Below are positions 48,541 through 57,552 of a stretch of 64,000 bases of DNA, one piece after another. Made by a program: the position numbers and the translations under genes. The notes beneath the pieces are model-generated. The model worked only from the letters and a program-made list of their open reading frames with translations. It had not been told where the DNA came from and did not search any database. The stretch covers positions 1 to 64,000 of the forward strand of contig NZ_JAFUHT010000011.1 in the NCBI RefSeq assembly GCF_017468685.1, written 5' to 3'. The stretch is from Methanobrevibacter sp. GTDB lineage: Archaea > Methanobacteriota > Methanobacteria > Methanobacteriales > Methanobacteriaceae. The stretch's first letter is position 1, and every line of letters begins with the position of its first letter.

Positions 48541-49707
48541 ATGAAACATAATCCTTTCAGAAAACGAACAGGAATCTTGCCATCATATTTTACTGGCCGT
48601 GAAAATGAATTAAATGAACTTAAAAAAATATATAACTCAACTAAAATGGGAGTTCCAGGCCATTTAATATTATATGGACCAAAAGGCATTGGAAAAACAT
48701 CTTTACTATTAAAATTTCAAGAGGAAATAACCAATATTGGTGAGGTATATTCAGTTAGAATTCCATTAATGGAAGGAAATTTTGAAGATATTTACTCATT
48801 AATAATAGAAAAATGTTCCGATACATTAAATATTAATATTGGACATTTTTGGGAGAAAATAAGTTCACTAGGTATTAATATACCCTTCATCGGAGGAGTA
48901 TCAGTATCACGTGAAATTCCTAAAACCAGTCCTGCTGTTGCTTTTGAAAAAATTTTAAACGTGATTTATGATGAGTTGGGTTCTGACAATCCTGTCTTAA
49001 TTCTATTGTTTGATGACCTTCAAAGGATTATGGGCAATGATGAAACAATGAAAATATTAAGCATATTGCAAAATGCTCTTGTAGAATTAAATCTAAAAGG
49101 AAAAAACATAATGTTTGTAGCTACAGGATCAGAAGACATTTTCAATAAAATACAAGATAAACTTGACTCAGCAGTAAGGATATTTGAACCTTATTTGATT
49201 GGACCATTATCTTATGGGGAAGTATATGATGCAATTAACATTCCGATTAAAAAACAAAATGTGACATTTGAAGAGGATGTCTTAAAGGCAATATATGAAT
49301 TGTCTAACGGGATTCCATATTATATGCAAATACTTGCCTACAGTTGTTTTGAAGAAACTAACGAAAATGATGAAGTAACTATGGTTGAGTTTAAAAAGGC
49401 CTCTATGTATTCCCTAAACATTTTAGCTCAACGTGAATTTAAAGCATTATTCAGTAAATCTACTACGGAAGAGAGAAAAATACTGTGTTTGATGGCTGAA
49501 AATGATGAAACAGTTTTATCTTATTCATATATTAAAGAGAATGCTAATTTAAAATCAGAACCTTCAGCATTGCTAAAAAATTTAGTTAACAAAAATATGA
49601 TAATCAAACCGTCAAGAGGTAAATACAAATTAAAAAACAATCTTTTCAAATTATACTTGCAAAACTTAAAGATAAATCAGGAAACAGGTTTAATTAACAA
49701 TTACTGA
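48541..49707 (+). CDS. AAA/STAND-like ATPase
   Basis: A 388-residue P-loop ATPase of the archaeal ATPase_2/AAA_16 type. LPSYFTGRENELNELKKIY opens the domain, Walker A is LYGPKGIGKTSLL, Walker B LILLFDDLQRI, sensor region VATGSEDIF; residues 295-375 look like a winged helix. The start at 48541 follows GGAGGTTATAGCT. Such proteins resemble Orc1/Cdc6 relatives but lack their hallmark length, and many are carried on mobile or defence loci. It stands alone behind repeat DNA; role unknown. Confidence 0.8.
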   Translation: MKHNPFRKRTGILPSYFTGRENELNELKKIYNSTKMGVPGHLILYGPKGIGKTSLLLKFQEEITNIGEVYSVRIPLMEGNFEDIYSLIIEKCSDTLNINIGHFWEKISSLGINIPFIGGVSVSREIPKTSPAVAFEKILNVIYDELGSDNPVLILLFDDLQRIMGNDETMKILSILQNALVELNLKGKNIMFVATGSEDIFNKIQDKLDSAVRIFEPYLIGPLSYGEVYDAINIPIKKQNVTFEEDVLKAIYELSNGIPYYMQILAYSCFEETNENDEVTMVEFKKASMYSLNILAQREFKALFSKSTTEERKILCLMAENDETVLSYSYIKENANLKSEPSALLKNLVNKNMIIKPSRGKYKLKNNLFKLYLQNLKINQETGLINNY

Positions 49708-49840
49708 ATCAGTAATAAATATTAAAAATTAAACTTCTTACCTGAGTTTGAGTGAAAGTATGCGAACAATATCATACATTTTATATGAACATTTTTTGTG
49801 AATTGCTATCTAATGTTATGCTAAATTATTAATTTTTCAT

Positions 49841-50419
49841 TTATTTTAAATTATCAATTAAATCTTTGTATCCTAAGCCATAGATTGCAATGACTGTTCT
49901 TTGCATTGCACCGAAGCATATAAACATTATTAGTAGTCCCCATACATAATCCCAGCTTTGAAGGAGATGATTGCTGGAAAAGTTTATCATTGCAATTATT
50001 GATGTTAGTCCAAGACACAATGCAGTGATTAAACCGGGAGTGTAAGGCTTTTCCATTTTGTGAAGTTTAATGCCTATTATATGTATAAATGTTTCAAATA
50101 ATCCCAAGTAAACAGGAACTAACGTTAACAAAGTATATTGTGTAAAAAAAGGTACAAATGTAATTATGATTAATAAAACAGTAACTGGAATATGTGCAGC
50201 ATGTATCTGAGTTGGAGTTGCTTTGAGCTTGAAGAATTTTAACATTAATTTTGCAAATCCTCCCGGCAAGCGTGTTTCTTCCCATTCATGAAGGGTGAAA
50301 AGAAACATATAAACTAACATGGTCTTTTGAACCAAATTCAAACTATTATAAAACAACGCTGAAAATGTCACCATTCCAAACATGATGAAAGTAAGAATTT
50401 CCAAATTATATTCTCTCAT
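49841..50419 (-). CDS. HXXEE-motif membrane protein
   Basis: A 192-residue integral membrane protein with five to six helices. His44, Glu47 and Glu48 in FTLHEWEETRLPGGF, and later IHAAHIPV and FIHIIGIKLH, are the conserved polar residues of the HXXEE family. They suggest metal binding or membrane hydrolase activity, but the family has no known function. Start ATG at 50419. The 133 bp between it and the convergent ATPase gene contain no feature I can name. Confidence 0.8.
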   Translation of the reverse strand: MREYNLEILTFIMFGMVTFSALFYNSLNLVQKTMLVYMFLFTLHEWEETRLPGGFAKLMLKFFKLKATPTQIHAAHIPVTVLLIIITFVPFFTQYTLLTLVPVYLGLFETFIHIIGIKLHKMEKPYTPGLITALCLGLTSIIAMINFSSNHLLQSWDYVWGLLIMFICFGAMQRTVIAIYGLGYKDLIDNLK

Positions 50420-50482
50420 TGAAACACCAATAACTATTCTGAACCGTAATATTAAAATTTATAGGTGGTTTTGTTTAATTTC

Positions 50483-51190
50483 TCAGCTAATGTCCTTTAT
50501 TACTTCACCTGCAATTATCAGTCCTGCAACAGAGGGTACAAAAGAAACGCTGCCTTTAACTTTAAATTTTTTATTATTTTTGTTAATCTCATGGTCGTGT
50601 GTGTTTATTGCGTGTTCTTTTGAATAGACAACTTTCAATTTTTCTATATTTCTCTTTTTTAAATCCTTTTTCATTATTCTGGCAAGCGGACATACTGAGG
50701 TTTCATAAATGTCAGCCACTTCAAACATTGTAGGGTCCAGCTTGTTTCCTGCTCCCATTGCGGAGATAACTGGAATGTCAAGTTCATCACATTTGCATAT
50801 GATAGCAATCTTTGCCATTATTGTGTCTACACAGTCAACGGCATATGACAAGTCTTTTGTGATGATATCAATTTCTGAATCAGCTGTGTAAAATTCCCTA
50901 TGGACATCAACATTCGCATCAGGGTTGATATCTAGGATTCTCTGCCTCATCAAATCAACCTTATACTCGCCTATTGTTTTTGTTGTTGCAATCAGTTGTC
51001 TGTTGATGTTGCTTTCATCCACCTTGTCAAAATCAACTAAAATGAAATTTCCTATTCCGCTTCTGGCGAGTCCTTCACAAACAAATGAGCCTACGCCTCC
51101 AAGACCAAAAATGGCAACTTTCGCTTCTTTTAATTTTTTCATTCCCTCATTTCCAATTAACATTTCTGTTCTTGAAAATTTTTCTTCCAT
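50483..51190 (-). CDS. tcdA: tRNA threonylcarbamoyladenosine dehydratase-like (TcdA/ThiF family)
   Basis: A 235-residue E1-like enzyme. SRTEMLIGNEGMKKLKEAKVAIFGLGGVGSFVCEGLARSG carries the ATP site; VDFDKVDESNINRQL is the adenylation motif; SAMGAGNKLDPTMFEVADIYETSVCPLAR and the ending KGSVSFVPSVAGLIIAGEVI are typical of TcdA/YgdL, which cyclises t6A in tRNA. GGTGAGTG lies before the ATG. A ThiF/MoeB role is less likely, as the zinc Cys pairs are absent. Confidence 0.88.
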   Translation of the reverse strand: MEEKFSRTEMLIGNEGMKKLKEAKVAIFGLGGVGSFVCEGLARSGIGNFILVDFDKVDESNINRQLIATTKTIGEYKVDLMRQRILDINPDANVDVHREFYTADSEIDIITKDLSYAVDCVDTIMAKIAIICKCDELDIPVISAMGAGNKLDPTMFEVADIYETSVCPLARIMKKDLKKRNIEKLKVVYSKEHAINTHDHEINKNNKKFKVKGSVSFVPSVAGLIIAGEVIKDIS

Positions 51191-51289
51191 TTACACTCAC
51201 CAAAAAATATAATTTAATTTAAATTAATTATATAATAATTGATGTCAATACAATAAAAACTTAATGCAAATGGAGATTTTTAGATATTC

Positions 51290-52039
51290 ATGATAATAGA
51301 TACTCATTGCCATATTTATAAAAGTGAAATGGAAGATGCAGAGGAAATAATTAAAAAGGCTGCAAAAAATGATATACGTATAATATTGAACGGCACAAAT
51401 CCTTTAAGCAATAAAGAAGTATTGGAGCTGTCATCCAAGTATGATAATGTTTATGCAGCTTTGGGATATTTGTATTCATTTGCAGATGAGGTAACTGATG
51501 GAGATATTCTTCTTCTGGATAATCAACTTGATAGCGATAAAGTGGTGGCAGTAGGTGAGATTGGTCTTGACTATTACCATACAAAGGAAAACAGGGATAA
51601 ACAAAAACAATTATTTGAAAAAATGTTGAATCTTGCAGAAAAACATGATTTGCCGGTTATAGTGCATTCCAGAAAATCGATGCAGGACACATTTGACATA
51701 TTGAAAAAACATGATGCTGTAGGATCCATGCACAGTTATCAGGGTTCTGTTGAAATGGCACAGGAATTTATTAAATTAGGTTTTTATATTGGTATAGGGG
51801 GTACAATCACCCACAAAAACAATAAAAAAACAAAAATGTTGGTTAAAAAAATAGATATTGGTCATATGCTTGTTGAAACAGATTCTCCATATTTGACTCC
51901 AGAAGAGAAAAGGGGTGAGAGAAATACATCCCTCAACTTGAATTATATAACAAGTAAAATGGCGCAAGAATTGGACATGGGTGAAGATGAGGTAATAGAA
52001 ATAACTGCGCAAAACGCTAAAAGATTATTTAAAATATAA
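51290..52039 (+). CDS. TatD-family metal-dependent hydrolase
   Basis: A 249-residue TIM-barrel hydrolase with the family's metal ligands: IDTHCHIYKSE at the N-terminus, VAVGEIGLDYYHTK, LPVIVHSRKSMQDT, MHSYQGSVEMA and LVETDSPYLTPEEKRGERN. TatD proteins are magnesium-dependent nucleases or deacylases. Divergent from tcdA over a 99-bp AT-rich gap. GGAG lies further than usual from the ATG. Confidence 0.92.
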   Translation: MIIDTHCHIYKSEMEDAEEIIKKAAKNDIRIILNGTNPLSNKEVLELSSKYDNVYAALGYLYSFADEVTDGDILLLDNQLDSDKVVAVGEIGLDYYHTKENRDKQKQLFEKMLNLAEKHDLPVIVHSRKSMQDTFDILKKHDAVGSMHSYQGSVEMAQEFIKLGFYIGIGGTITHKNNKKTKMLVKKIDIGHMLVETDSPYLTPEEKRGERNTSLNLNYITSKMAQELDMGEDEVIEITAQNAKRLFKI

Positions 52040-52100
52040 TGTTTTAACCTTCCGTGTTCACATGTGTCATATTGTATCTGAACTATTTATTTTGTTTTAA

Positions 52101-52113
52101 ACGAACAGTTCGT
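52101..52113 (+). promoter_or_regulatory. Probable MsvR-type operator upstream of the regulator gene
   Basis: ACGAACAGTTCGT is a perfect palindrome (ACGAAC-A-GTTCGT) flanked by TGTTTTAA and ATTTATT. With one change it equals the site before fprA. It lies about 135 bp before the regulator start, consistent with autoregulation from a promoter within 52115-52200. Confidence 0.6.
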
Positions 52114-52248
52114 ATTTATTTCTTTTTTAATTTTTACAACTGTTTAAATTTTAAAAAAATTTTTAAACAATATTATAATTTTTAATTTTTAGTTACATTT
52201 ATTAAGCAATAATTTTAAATAATATTATATCTATTGGGGGATGGTTAT

Positions 52249-53019
52249 ATGAGTGAACAAAAGCCAATACAGATTTTTTCAAATTTAAACGAAAACATCG
52301 GGGTCAATGTAGTAAAAAGTCCAGTAAAGTTAACAATTCTTGAAATGTTAAGGGACAGTGAAATGGAATTTGATGAAATTGTTAGTAACACTGGTAAATC
52401 AAAATCAACAGTATCCGTACATTTGAAAAGTTTAAGGGAAAATGGAATAATCTCTTACAGAGTACATCCAAAAGACAACAGAAAAAAAATATTTTATATC
52501 AACTCAAAATACTTGGGATCAGTAAACATATCCGAACCAAAAGAAATTGAAGAAACACAATCAGACTACATTATAAATAATATAATCAAGGACGATGGTG
52601 AATTCTCAACATTACTATTCCATACATTAAAGTCAATGCTTATCCAGGAAGGGGTTAATATAGATCCTATTTTACAATCAACAGGAAACAGTATTGGTAA
52701 ATCCATATTTGATACTATTTATGATGATGATTTGGATGTTTTCATGGATAATATTGCTGAATTTTGGCAAAGAAAGGGGCTCGGCAAATTAACATATAAA
52801 ATAGGTCAGATAATAAAGATAACTACTTATGATTGTTTTGAATGCAAACTTCTTCCAAGAACAGGAAAACCTGCATGCTTTTTAGACACCGGAATATTTG
52901 AAGGATTATTTACAGAATTCTTTAATTTGCCGGTAAGTGTAATAGAAACCCAATGCTACACAATGGGTGATGAAAAGTGTGTGTTTGAGATTGAACCTCA
53001 ACACATTAAAAATTACTAA
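52249..53019 (+). CDS. msvR: MsvR-like redox regulator: winged helix plus V4R domain
   Basis: A 256-residue transcription regulator. Residues 20-85 form an ArsR-like winged helix (KLTILEMLRDSEMEFDEIV, SKSTVSVHLKSLRENGIISYRV). The C-terminal half is a V4R domain with Cys-rich elements DCFECKLLP, KPACFLDTGIFEGLF and TQCYTMGDEKCVFEIE. This layout is that of MsvR, the methanogen-specific regulator that senses redox state through V4R cysteines and controls the F420H2 oxidase operon in Methanothermobacter. The start at 52249 follows GGGGGATGG. Its stop overlaps convergent cbiL by 4 bp. Confidence 0.82.
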   Translation: MSEQKPIQIFSNLNENIGVNVVKSPVKLTILEMLRDSEMEFDEIVSNTGKSKSTVSVHLKSLRENGIISYRVHPKDNRKKIFYINSKYLGSVNISEPKEIEETQSDYIINNIIKDDGEFSTLLFHTLKSMLIQEGVNIDPILQSTGNSIGKSIFDTIYDDDLDVFMDNIAEFWQRKGLGKLTYKIGQIIKITTYDCFECKLLPRTGKPACFLDTGIFEGLFTEFFNLPVSVIETQCYTMGDEKCVFEIEPQHIKNY

Positions 53020-53720
53020 TCATCCTTAAACTGTATGATGGTAGTTGTCAAGTAAGGTTTTTCAGTTGAAAAGCCTTCAATAATCTTTTCGTTTTCACGA
53101 GTGCAATTTTGAACAGAATAAATTTCTTTTTCTCTATTTTTAGCTTCAATAGTTGATTCCAACTCACTTGTATTTCTTGAAGCTTTCATAAGAACAACGG
53201 AATCACTATACTCTAAAACATCATCTAATCTATCATCGATTTTAGGAACAATAGTCAAAATATCATTTTGCTCAACAAGAGCCTTGTTTCTTGCAGCTGC
53301 GCAAGCTGTAAATGAGGTAATTCCTGGAATTGTTTCGATTTCATATCTGTCAATTAATTTTTTCTGCACATAGGAGTAGGTACTGAAAATTGAAGTGTCT
53401 CCAAGGGTGATAAATGCCACATCCCTTCCACTGTCGAGGTATTGTGCAATCATCTCAGCAGCACTATTCCATATCTTTTCAAGCTCTTTTTTATCTTCAA
53501 TCATTGGAAAAATAGGTTCTACAAGCATTAATCTTTTAAAATCTTTTCTTTCTTCAAGTATTGGTTTAACAATAGATAATGCGATACTTTCTTTTTCTTT
53601 TGATGATTTTGGTGAGAATACTACTGGAACAGTTTTTAAAACTCGAGCAGCTTTTAAAGTCAATAATTCAGTATCTCCAGGTCCTACACCAATTCCAATT
53701 AATTTTCCTTTTTCAGCCAT
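53016..53720 (-). CDS. cbiL: Cobalt-precorrin-2 C20-methyltransferase
   Basis: CbiL methylates C20 of cobalt-factor II/precorrin-2 with SAM in anaerobic cobamide synthesis; cobamide serves Mtr and methyltransferases. The 234-residue tetrapyrrole methylase has GKLIGIGVGPGDTELLTLKAARVL, VAFITLGDTSIFSTY, ETIPGITSFTACAA and VLMKASRN. GTGAT precedes the ATG. Confidence 0.9.
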   Translation of the reverse strand: MAEKGKLIGIGVGPGDTELLTLKAARVLKTVPVVFSPKSSKEKESIALSIVKPILEERKDFKRLMLVEPIFPMIEDKKELEKIWNSAAEMIAQYLDSGRDVAFITLGDTSIFSTYSYVQKKLIDRYEIETIPGITSFTACAAARNKALVEQNDILTIVPKIDDRLDDVLEYSDSVVLMKASRNTSELESTIEAKNREKEIYSVQNCTRENEKIIEGFSTEKPYLTTTIIQFKDD

Positions 53721-53805
53721 ATAATCACTTTAACATTTTAAATACAATTTTGCAAAATACTTGTCTACTAATTATTTATAGTACTACTTTACTAATATAT
53801 TTTTG

Positions 53806-55635
53806 ATGTCAGATTCAATGTTTTGTCCAAATTGTGGAATGTTAAAAAGTAATTGTGTTTGTGGAAAATACAAGAATGAAAGACCAAAAGGTCCTACTAA
53901 TTTATTTAGCTTTGCTAAGCCTAGAAAATCATCTATTTTGGATGATGAGATTCCTGAAGTATATTCTGTTGAGAATTATCAGCAAGATGAGGGAACTGCA
54001 GCATATTTGAAAGAAATTTATCCTCATATAGATGATGAAATTATTGTTAATTTTCCTTTCAAACAACCTAGAATGGGACAATTGGAAATTATACAGGATA
54101 TAAATGATGCAATAAAAAAAGGTTACAAGTATATTATTTTAGAGGCAGGTACAGGTACAGGTAAATCAGCAATTGCTACAACTCTTGCTAAAATGTATGA
54201 ATCTGCTTATATTCTAACAATGACAAAGCAACTGCAGGCGCAATACTCTAATGAATTTGATTTTCCTCTGGTTAAAGGAAGAAGCAATTTTGCATGCTTG
54301 CATGATAATCTTGAGTCAACATGTGATATGGGGGACTGTAAAACAACTCCAACATCAGCCAAATTTTTCTGCCCTTATGGAGTTGCAAAAAATCCGACAT
54401 TGGATGCTGAACTTGCATTTGAAGATTCATTTGGAGGAACCGTATTCTACCAGTCAGATGCGCATTGCCATTACTGGAATCAGAAGGCCAATTCAGTAAA
54501 CTCTCCAATTACATTGATGAACTATGATTATGCAATTGTTGAGTTAAATTATGTAAAGCATTTTGGAAAACGTTCATTATTGATTTTAGACGAAGCCCAC
54601 AATATCGAGAACAAATTAATGTCAACTATGGAAGTTACATTATATAACCGGACTCTTGAAAAGGATATTAATAAAATAATGTCAAAATCAATTCTTGAAG
54701 ACGGCGAACTTGAAGATTGGGTAATGGAAGTCGATGCAATAAGGGAATCCTATGAGGAAATTGACTTAAAAGATGTAAGTAAAAATAAAGCAGACAGGAT
54801 AAGATCAACAATCGCCAGACTTAAAACTCTTAAGGATAATCTTGAAAAGGAACCAAGAAATTGGGTAATTGACACAGATGAAACAAGCGTTTGTTTTAAA
54901 CCGTTGAGAGTCCATCATTACGCTAAAAACCACCTGTTAAAATATGGAGATGTTGTAATATTTATGAGTGCAACAATCCTTTCACATAAAATGTTTTCAA
55001 AATGGTTGGGATTAAATCCGAATGAAGTATACCACATTAAGGTTGACAGTCCGTTTACCAAGGAAAAAAGACCAATTATTCTTAATCTTGCAGGAAAAAT
55101 GTCTGCAAACAGAATAAAAAACACTGCACCGAAAACAATCCCTATACTGCAGGAGATTCTTAAAAAACATGAAGGGGACAAGGGTTTGATACACACTCAC
55201 AGCTATAAATGTCAGCAATACATTACAAATAACCTTTATAATTCCCGTTTGGTATCACACACTTCAAAAAACAGGGAACAGGTATTGAATTTCTTTGAGA
55301 AAGATGAAAATCCTTTAGTATTGGTTTCTCCATCAATGAGTGAAGGTGTGGATTTGCCATATGATAAATGCAGATTCCAGGTTATTTATAAAATACCGTT
55401 CCCATATCTCGGAGACAAACAGGTCAATATGAGGATGAAAAGGGATAAGAAATGGTATGCATATAAAACAGTAATGACATTAATGCAGGCGTATGGTCGT
55501 GGAATGAGGGCTGAAGATGATTCCTGCTACACTTACATTATAGACAGTGATATTAACATGTTATTCAAAAGTCCAATGTATAGATCACTGATTCCTGACT
55601 TTTTTAAAGAGGCAGTTGTTAGGGTGAAAAAATAA
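53806..55635 (+). CDS. Rad3/DinG-like superfamily 2 DNA helicase with Fe-S motif
   Basis: A 609-residue XPD/DinG-type helicase. An N-terminal zinc-like knot (CPNCGMLKSNCVC) precedes motif I AGTGTGKSAIA, an Fe-S-type Cys set (FACLH, STCDMGDC, FFCPYG), the DEAH box LLILDEAHNIENK, motif III VIFMSATIL, and the C-terminal helicase motifs LVSPSMSEGVDLPYD and QAYGRGMRAEDD. Probable role in repair or R-loop/G4 resolution. A TATA-like ATTTATAGT at 53771-53779 about 30 bp before the ATG suggests a leaderless message. Its stop lies one base from a convergent tRNA gene. Confidence 0.9.
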   Translation: MSDSMFCPNCGMLKSNCVCGKYKNERPKGPTNLFSFAKPRKSSILDDEIPEVYSVENYQQDEGTAAYLKEIYPHIDDEIIVNFPFKQPRMGQLEIIQDINDAIKKGYKYIILEAGTGTGKSAIATTLAKMYESAYILTMTKQLQAQYSNEFDFPLVKGRSNFACLHDNLESTCDMGDCKTTPTSAKFFCPYGVAKNPTLDAELAFEDSFGGTVFYQSDAHCHYWNQKANSVNSPITLMNYDYAIVELNYVKHFGKRSLLILDEAHNIENKLMSTMEVTLYNRTLEKDINKIMSKSILEDGELEDWVMEVDAIRESYEEIDLKDVSKNKADRIRSTIARLKTLKDNLEKEPRNWVIDTDETSVCFKPLRVHHYAKNHLLKYGDVVIFMSATILSHKMFSKWLGLNPNEVYHIKVDSPFTKEKRPIILNLAGKMSANRIKNTAPKTIPILQEILKKHEGDKGLIHTHSYKCQQYITNNLYNSRLVSHTSKNREQVLNFFEKDENPLVLVSPSMSEGVDLPYDKCRFQVIYKIPFPYLGDKQVNMRMKRDKKWYAYKTVMTLMQAYGRGMRAEDDSCYTYIIDSDINMLFKSPMYRSLIPDFFKEAVVRVKK

Positions 55636-55636
55636 G

Positions 55637-55710
55637 CGGACCTGGAGGGATTTGAACCCTCGATCTTGGGATCCGAAGTCCCACGTCATTCCTAACTAGA
55701 CCACAGGCCC
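55637..55710 (-). tRNA. tRNA-Arg (anticodon TCG)
   Basis: 74-base cloverleaf on the minus strand. Acceptor GGGCCTG pairs with CAGGTCC (one G-T), anticodon stem TGGGA/TCCCA with loop CTTCGGA (anticodon TCG, reads CGA), T stem GAGGG/CCCTC around TTCAAAT, discriminator G. CCA is not encoded. No intron. It faces the helicase gene one base away. Confidence 0.95.
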
Positions 55711-55723
55711 CACATTAGAAATA

Positions 55724-56701
55724 TTATTTTTCTTCTTTAGAGTCAATTGAAATGATTTCTATATCCTCGATGTCTTCAACTTCAGCGAAAATATCATCAA
55801 TTGATTCACTTTCAAGCTTTGCTTGTTCGTATTCGATATCTTCAATTTCTTCAGCAGTTAACTCGTCATTTTTCGGAGTCTTTTCTTTTGCCGGAGGTAA
55901 ATCTTCGATATCTTCAACAACAGGCTTTTTACTAGAAGTAGTAGGTTTTTTAAGAGAAGTTTTTAAATCTTCAATATCAAATTCTCCTATTTTATAAGAT
56001 TCTTTATCTAGGGGAATTTTACTTTTTGGTATAACTTTCGGGGATGGTTTTTCTTTTTTGGTGTTATCATCATCTTTTTTGTCTTCATCTTCATTGTCAA
56101 TAGAGTCAATTCTGCTTGTAATATTTCCAAACGGATTTTTAATATCGAACAATTTGAAAATTCCATAACATAATAAGAATAATCCTACAATTAGGAAAAT
56201 AACAAACATGAAGCTACTTTCACCGGCAACAACATTGTCTATTACTCTATCACTACGTGATTCAAATATGAAAACAGATATGATTAAGAGGATGATTCCA
56301 AGTATTGAACTGACAATAGCTAGAATAGGTTTTCCTCTAATTTTCGCATTGATGATATTATCGAAGTTTTCACTTATTTCTCCGACAAAATCATCTTCGA
56401 ATTCATCGTATTCGTCATTTTCGTTTATATCTTCACTTTTTGGAGTTTTGATAATAAATTCTTCATCGATTGGGTTTTCTTCTAAAGTAATGGCACTTTT
56501 GTCTTCATCACCGGGATGGTAAATGAATTCATCATCGATTTCTAATTCTTCATAATTAAGATTGTCTTCATTGAGATAGCTTATTAATTCAGAATCCTCT
56601 TCGATGTCTTCAAAGTTTATGGATTCTTTCTCGTCTTTGACATTGTCTATCATGTCTTTCAAATTAGAAATCCTATGCTCTTTTTCTTTAGATTCTTTCA
56701 T
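55724..56701 (-). CDS. Acidic two-span membrane protein of unknown function
   Basis: A 325-residue protein with an Asp/Glu-rich N-terminal region (1-120), two membrane helices (about 124-146 and 164-186; ILAIVSSILGIILLIISVFI and SFMFVIFLIVGLFLLCYGIF) and a charged, Pro/Lys/Glu-rich tail ending in IEDIE repeats. Both long ends should face the cytoplasm. No catalytic motif seen. It lies 12 bp after TFS, with AAGGT before the ATG. Possibly a cell-envelope or division scaffold; the family is not recognised. Confidence 0.75.
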   Translation of the reverse strand: MKESKEKEHRISNLKDMIDNVKDEKESINFEDIEEDSELISYLNEDNLNYEELEIDDEFIYHPGDEDKSAITLEENPIDEEFIIKTPKSEDINENDEYDEFEDDFVGEISENFDNIINAKIRGKPILAIVSSILGIILLIISVFIFESRSDRVIDNVVAGESSFMFVIFLIVGLFLLCYGIFKLFDIKNPFGNITSRIDSIDNEDEDKKDDDNTKKEKPSPKVIPKSKIPLDKESYKIGEFDIEDLKTSLKKPTTSSKKPVVEDIEDLPPAKEKTPKNDELTAEEIEDIEYEQAKLESESIDDIFAEVEDIEDIEIISIDSKEEK

Positions 56702-56713
56702 GAAAAAACCTTC

Positions 56714-57022
56714 TTAATCGTATTCTCTCCATTTATGTTTGCATTTTTTGCATGTGAAAAAACGGGTAGGTGCTTCATCAGCACTACGGGTTTGCTTTAA
56801 TTCGTAAGTAGCTTTATCATGTCCACATTTAGGACAAATTTCAGTTACGCCTTCACCCATATCTATATCTTCAACATATTTTACAGTTTCTTCAGCATTA
56901 ATCTCTTTTGAAACTTCATATTGTGCATTGTCGTTTAACTCGTTTGAGTATCCGCATTTATTACATTTTAAAACGCCATTGTTTGGAAGCATCATAGCCC
57001 CACATTCAGGACAAAATTCCAT
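56714..57022 (-). CDS. tfs: Transcription elongation factor TFS
   Basis: The 102-residue archaeal TFIIS homologue rescues stalled RNA polymerase by stimulating transcript cleavage. The N-terminal zinc ribbon is CPECG...CNKCG, the C-terminal one CPKCG...CKKCK, and the catalytic Asp-Glu pair lies in RSADEAPTRFF. GGGAG precedes the ATG. Confidence 0.95.
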   Translation of the reverse strand: MEFCPECGAMMLPNNGVLKCNKCGYSNELNDNAQYEVSKEINAEETVKYVEDIDMGEGVTEICPKCGHDKATYELKQTRSADEAPTRFFTCKKCKHKWREYD

Positions 57023-57107
57023 TTACTCTCCCTCAATTTAATCTTTAAATTATATGTAATATTAAATAATCTTTTTTTTAAGCTATTTAAATATTAACCT
57101 TAAATAT

Positions 57108-57524
57108 TCATTTTTTAGCTTTATTTATACAATCTTTAATTATTTTTCTGTGGTCAAAAGCAATTTCAAGGTTGTTTAAATCATCCTGTGAAAAGATACC
57201 AATATCTTTAGCATCGCTATTGGCATTTTTACTTGTAAAATCTCCTTTAGCAGTATATGCTACAGTAACTGTGTGTCCCCTTGGGTCTCTATCCGGTTTG
57301 GAGTAAACATTTACCAAATCAATGAGTTCAACATCAATGCTTGTTTCCTCTTTGGCTTCTCTAACTGCTGCGGTTTCTACACTTTCACCGTATTCAACAA
57401 ACCCTCCGGGCAATGCCCAACAATCTTTATATGGTTCATTTTTTCTTTTGATTAAAATAAAATTAAAATCATTATCAAAAATAAAAATGTCCGCTGTTAG
57501 GGAGGGAATTTTATAATCTGCCAT
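57108..57524 (-). CDS. NUDIX hydrolase
   Basis: A 138-residue NUDIX protein. The Nudix box is intact: GGFVEYGESVETAAVREAKEET, then ISVDVEL-like continuation, with upstream FILIKRKNEPYKDCWALPG. It hydrolyses a nucleoside diphosphate derivative; the YSKPDRDPRGHTVTVAY stretch is seen in ADP-ribose pyrophosphatase-type members. GTGGTTAG before the ATG. Confidence 0.9.
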   Translation of the reverse strand: MADYKIPSLTADIFIFDNDFNFILIKRKNEPYKDCWALPGGFVEYGESVETAAVREAKEETSIDVELIDLVNVYSKPDRDPRGHTVTVAYTAKGDFTSKNANSDAKDIGIFSQDDLNNLEIAFDHRKIIKDCINKAKK

Positions 57525-57552
57525 CTAACCACTATAAAAATAAAAATTGAAG

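Noticed and set aside
48268-48689. Minus-strand reading frames rich in Phe, Cys and Leu
   Set aside because: They arise from translating the 68-bp repeats and the antisense of the ATPase start; no ribosome site and low-complexity protein.
50483-51190. MoeB/ThiF adenylyltransferase for molybdopterin or thiamine
   Set aside because: The zinc-binding Cys pairs of MoeB/ThiF are missing and the C-terminal motif is that of TcdA/YgdL.
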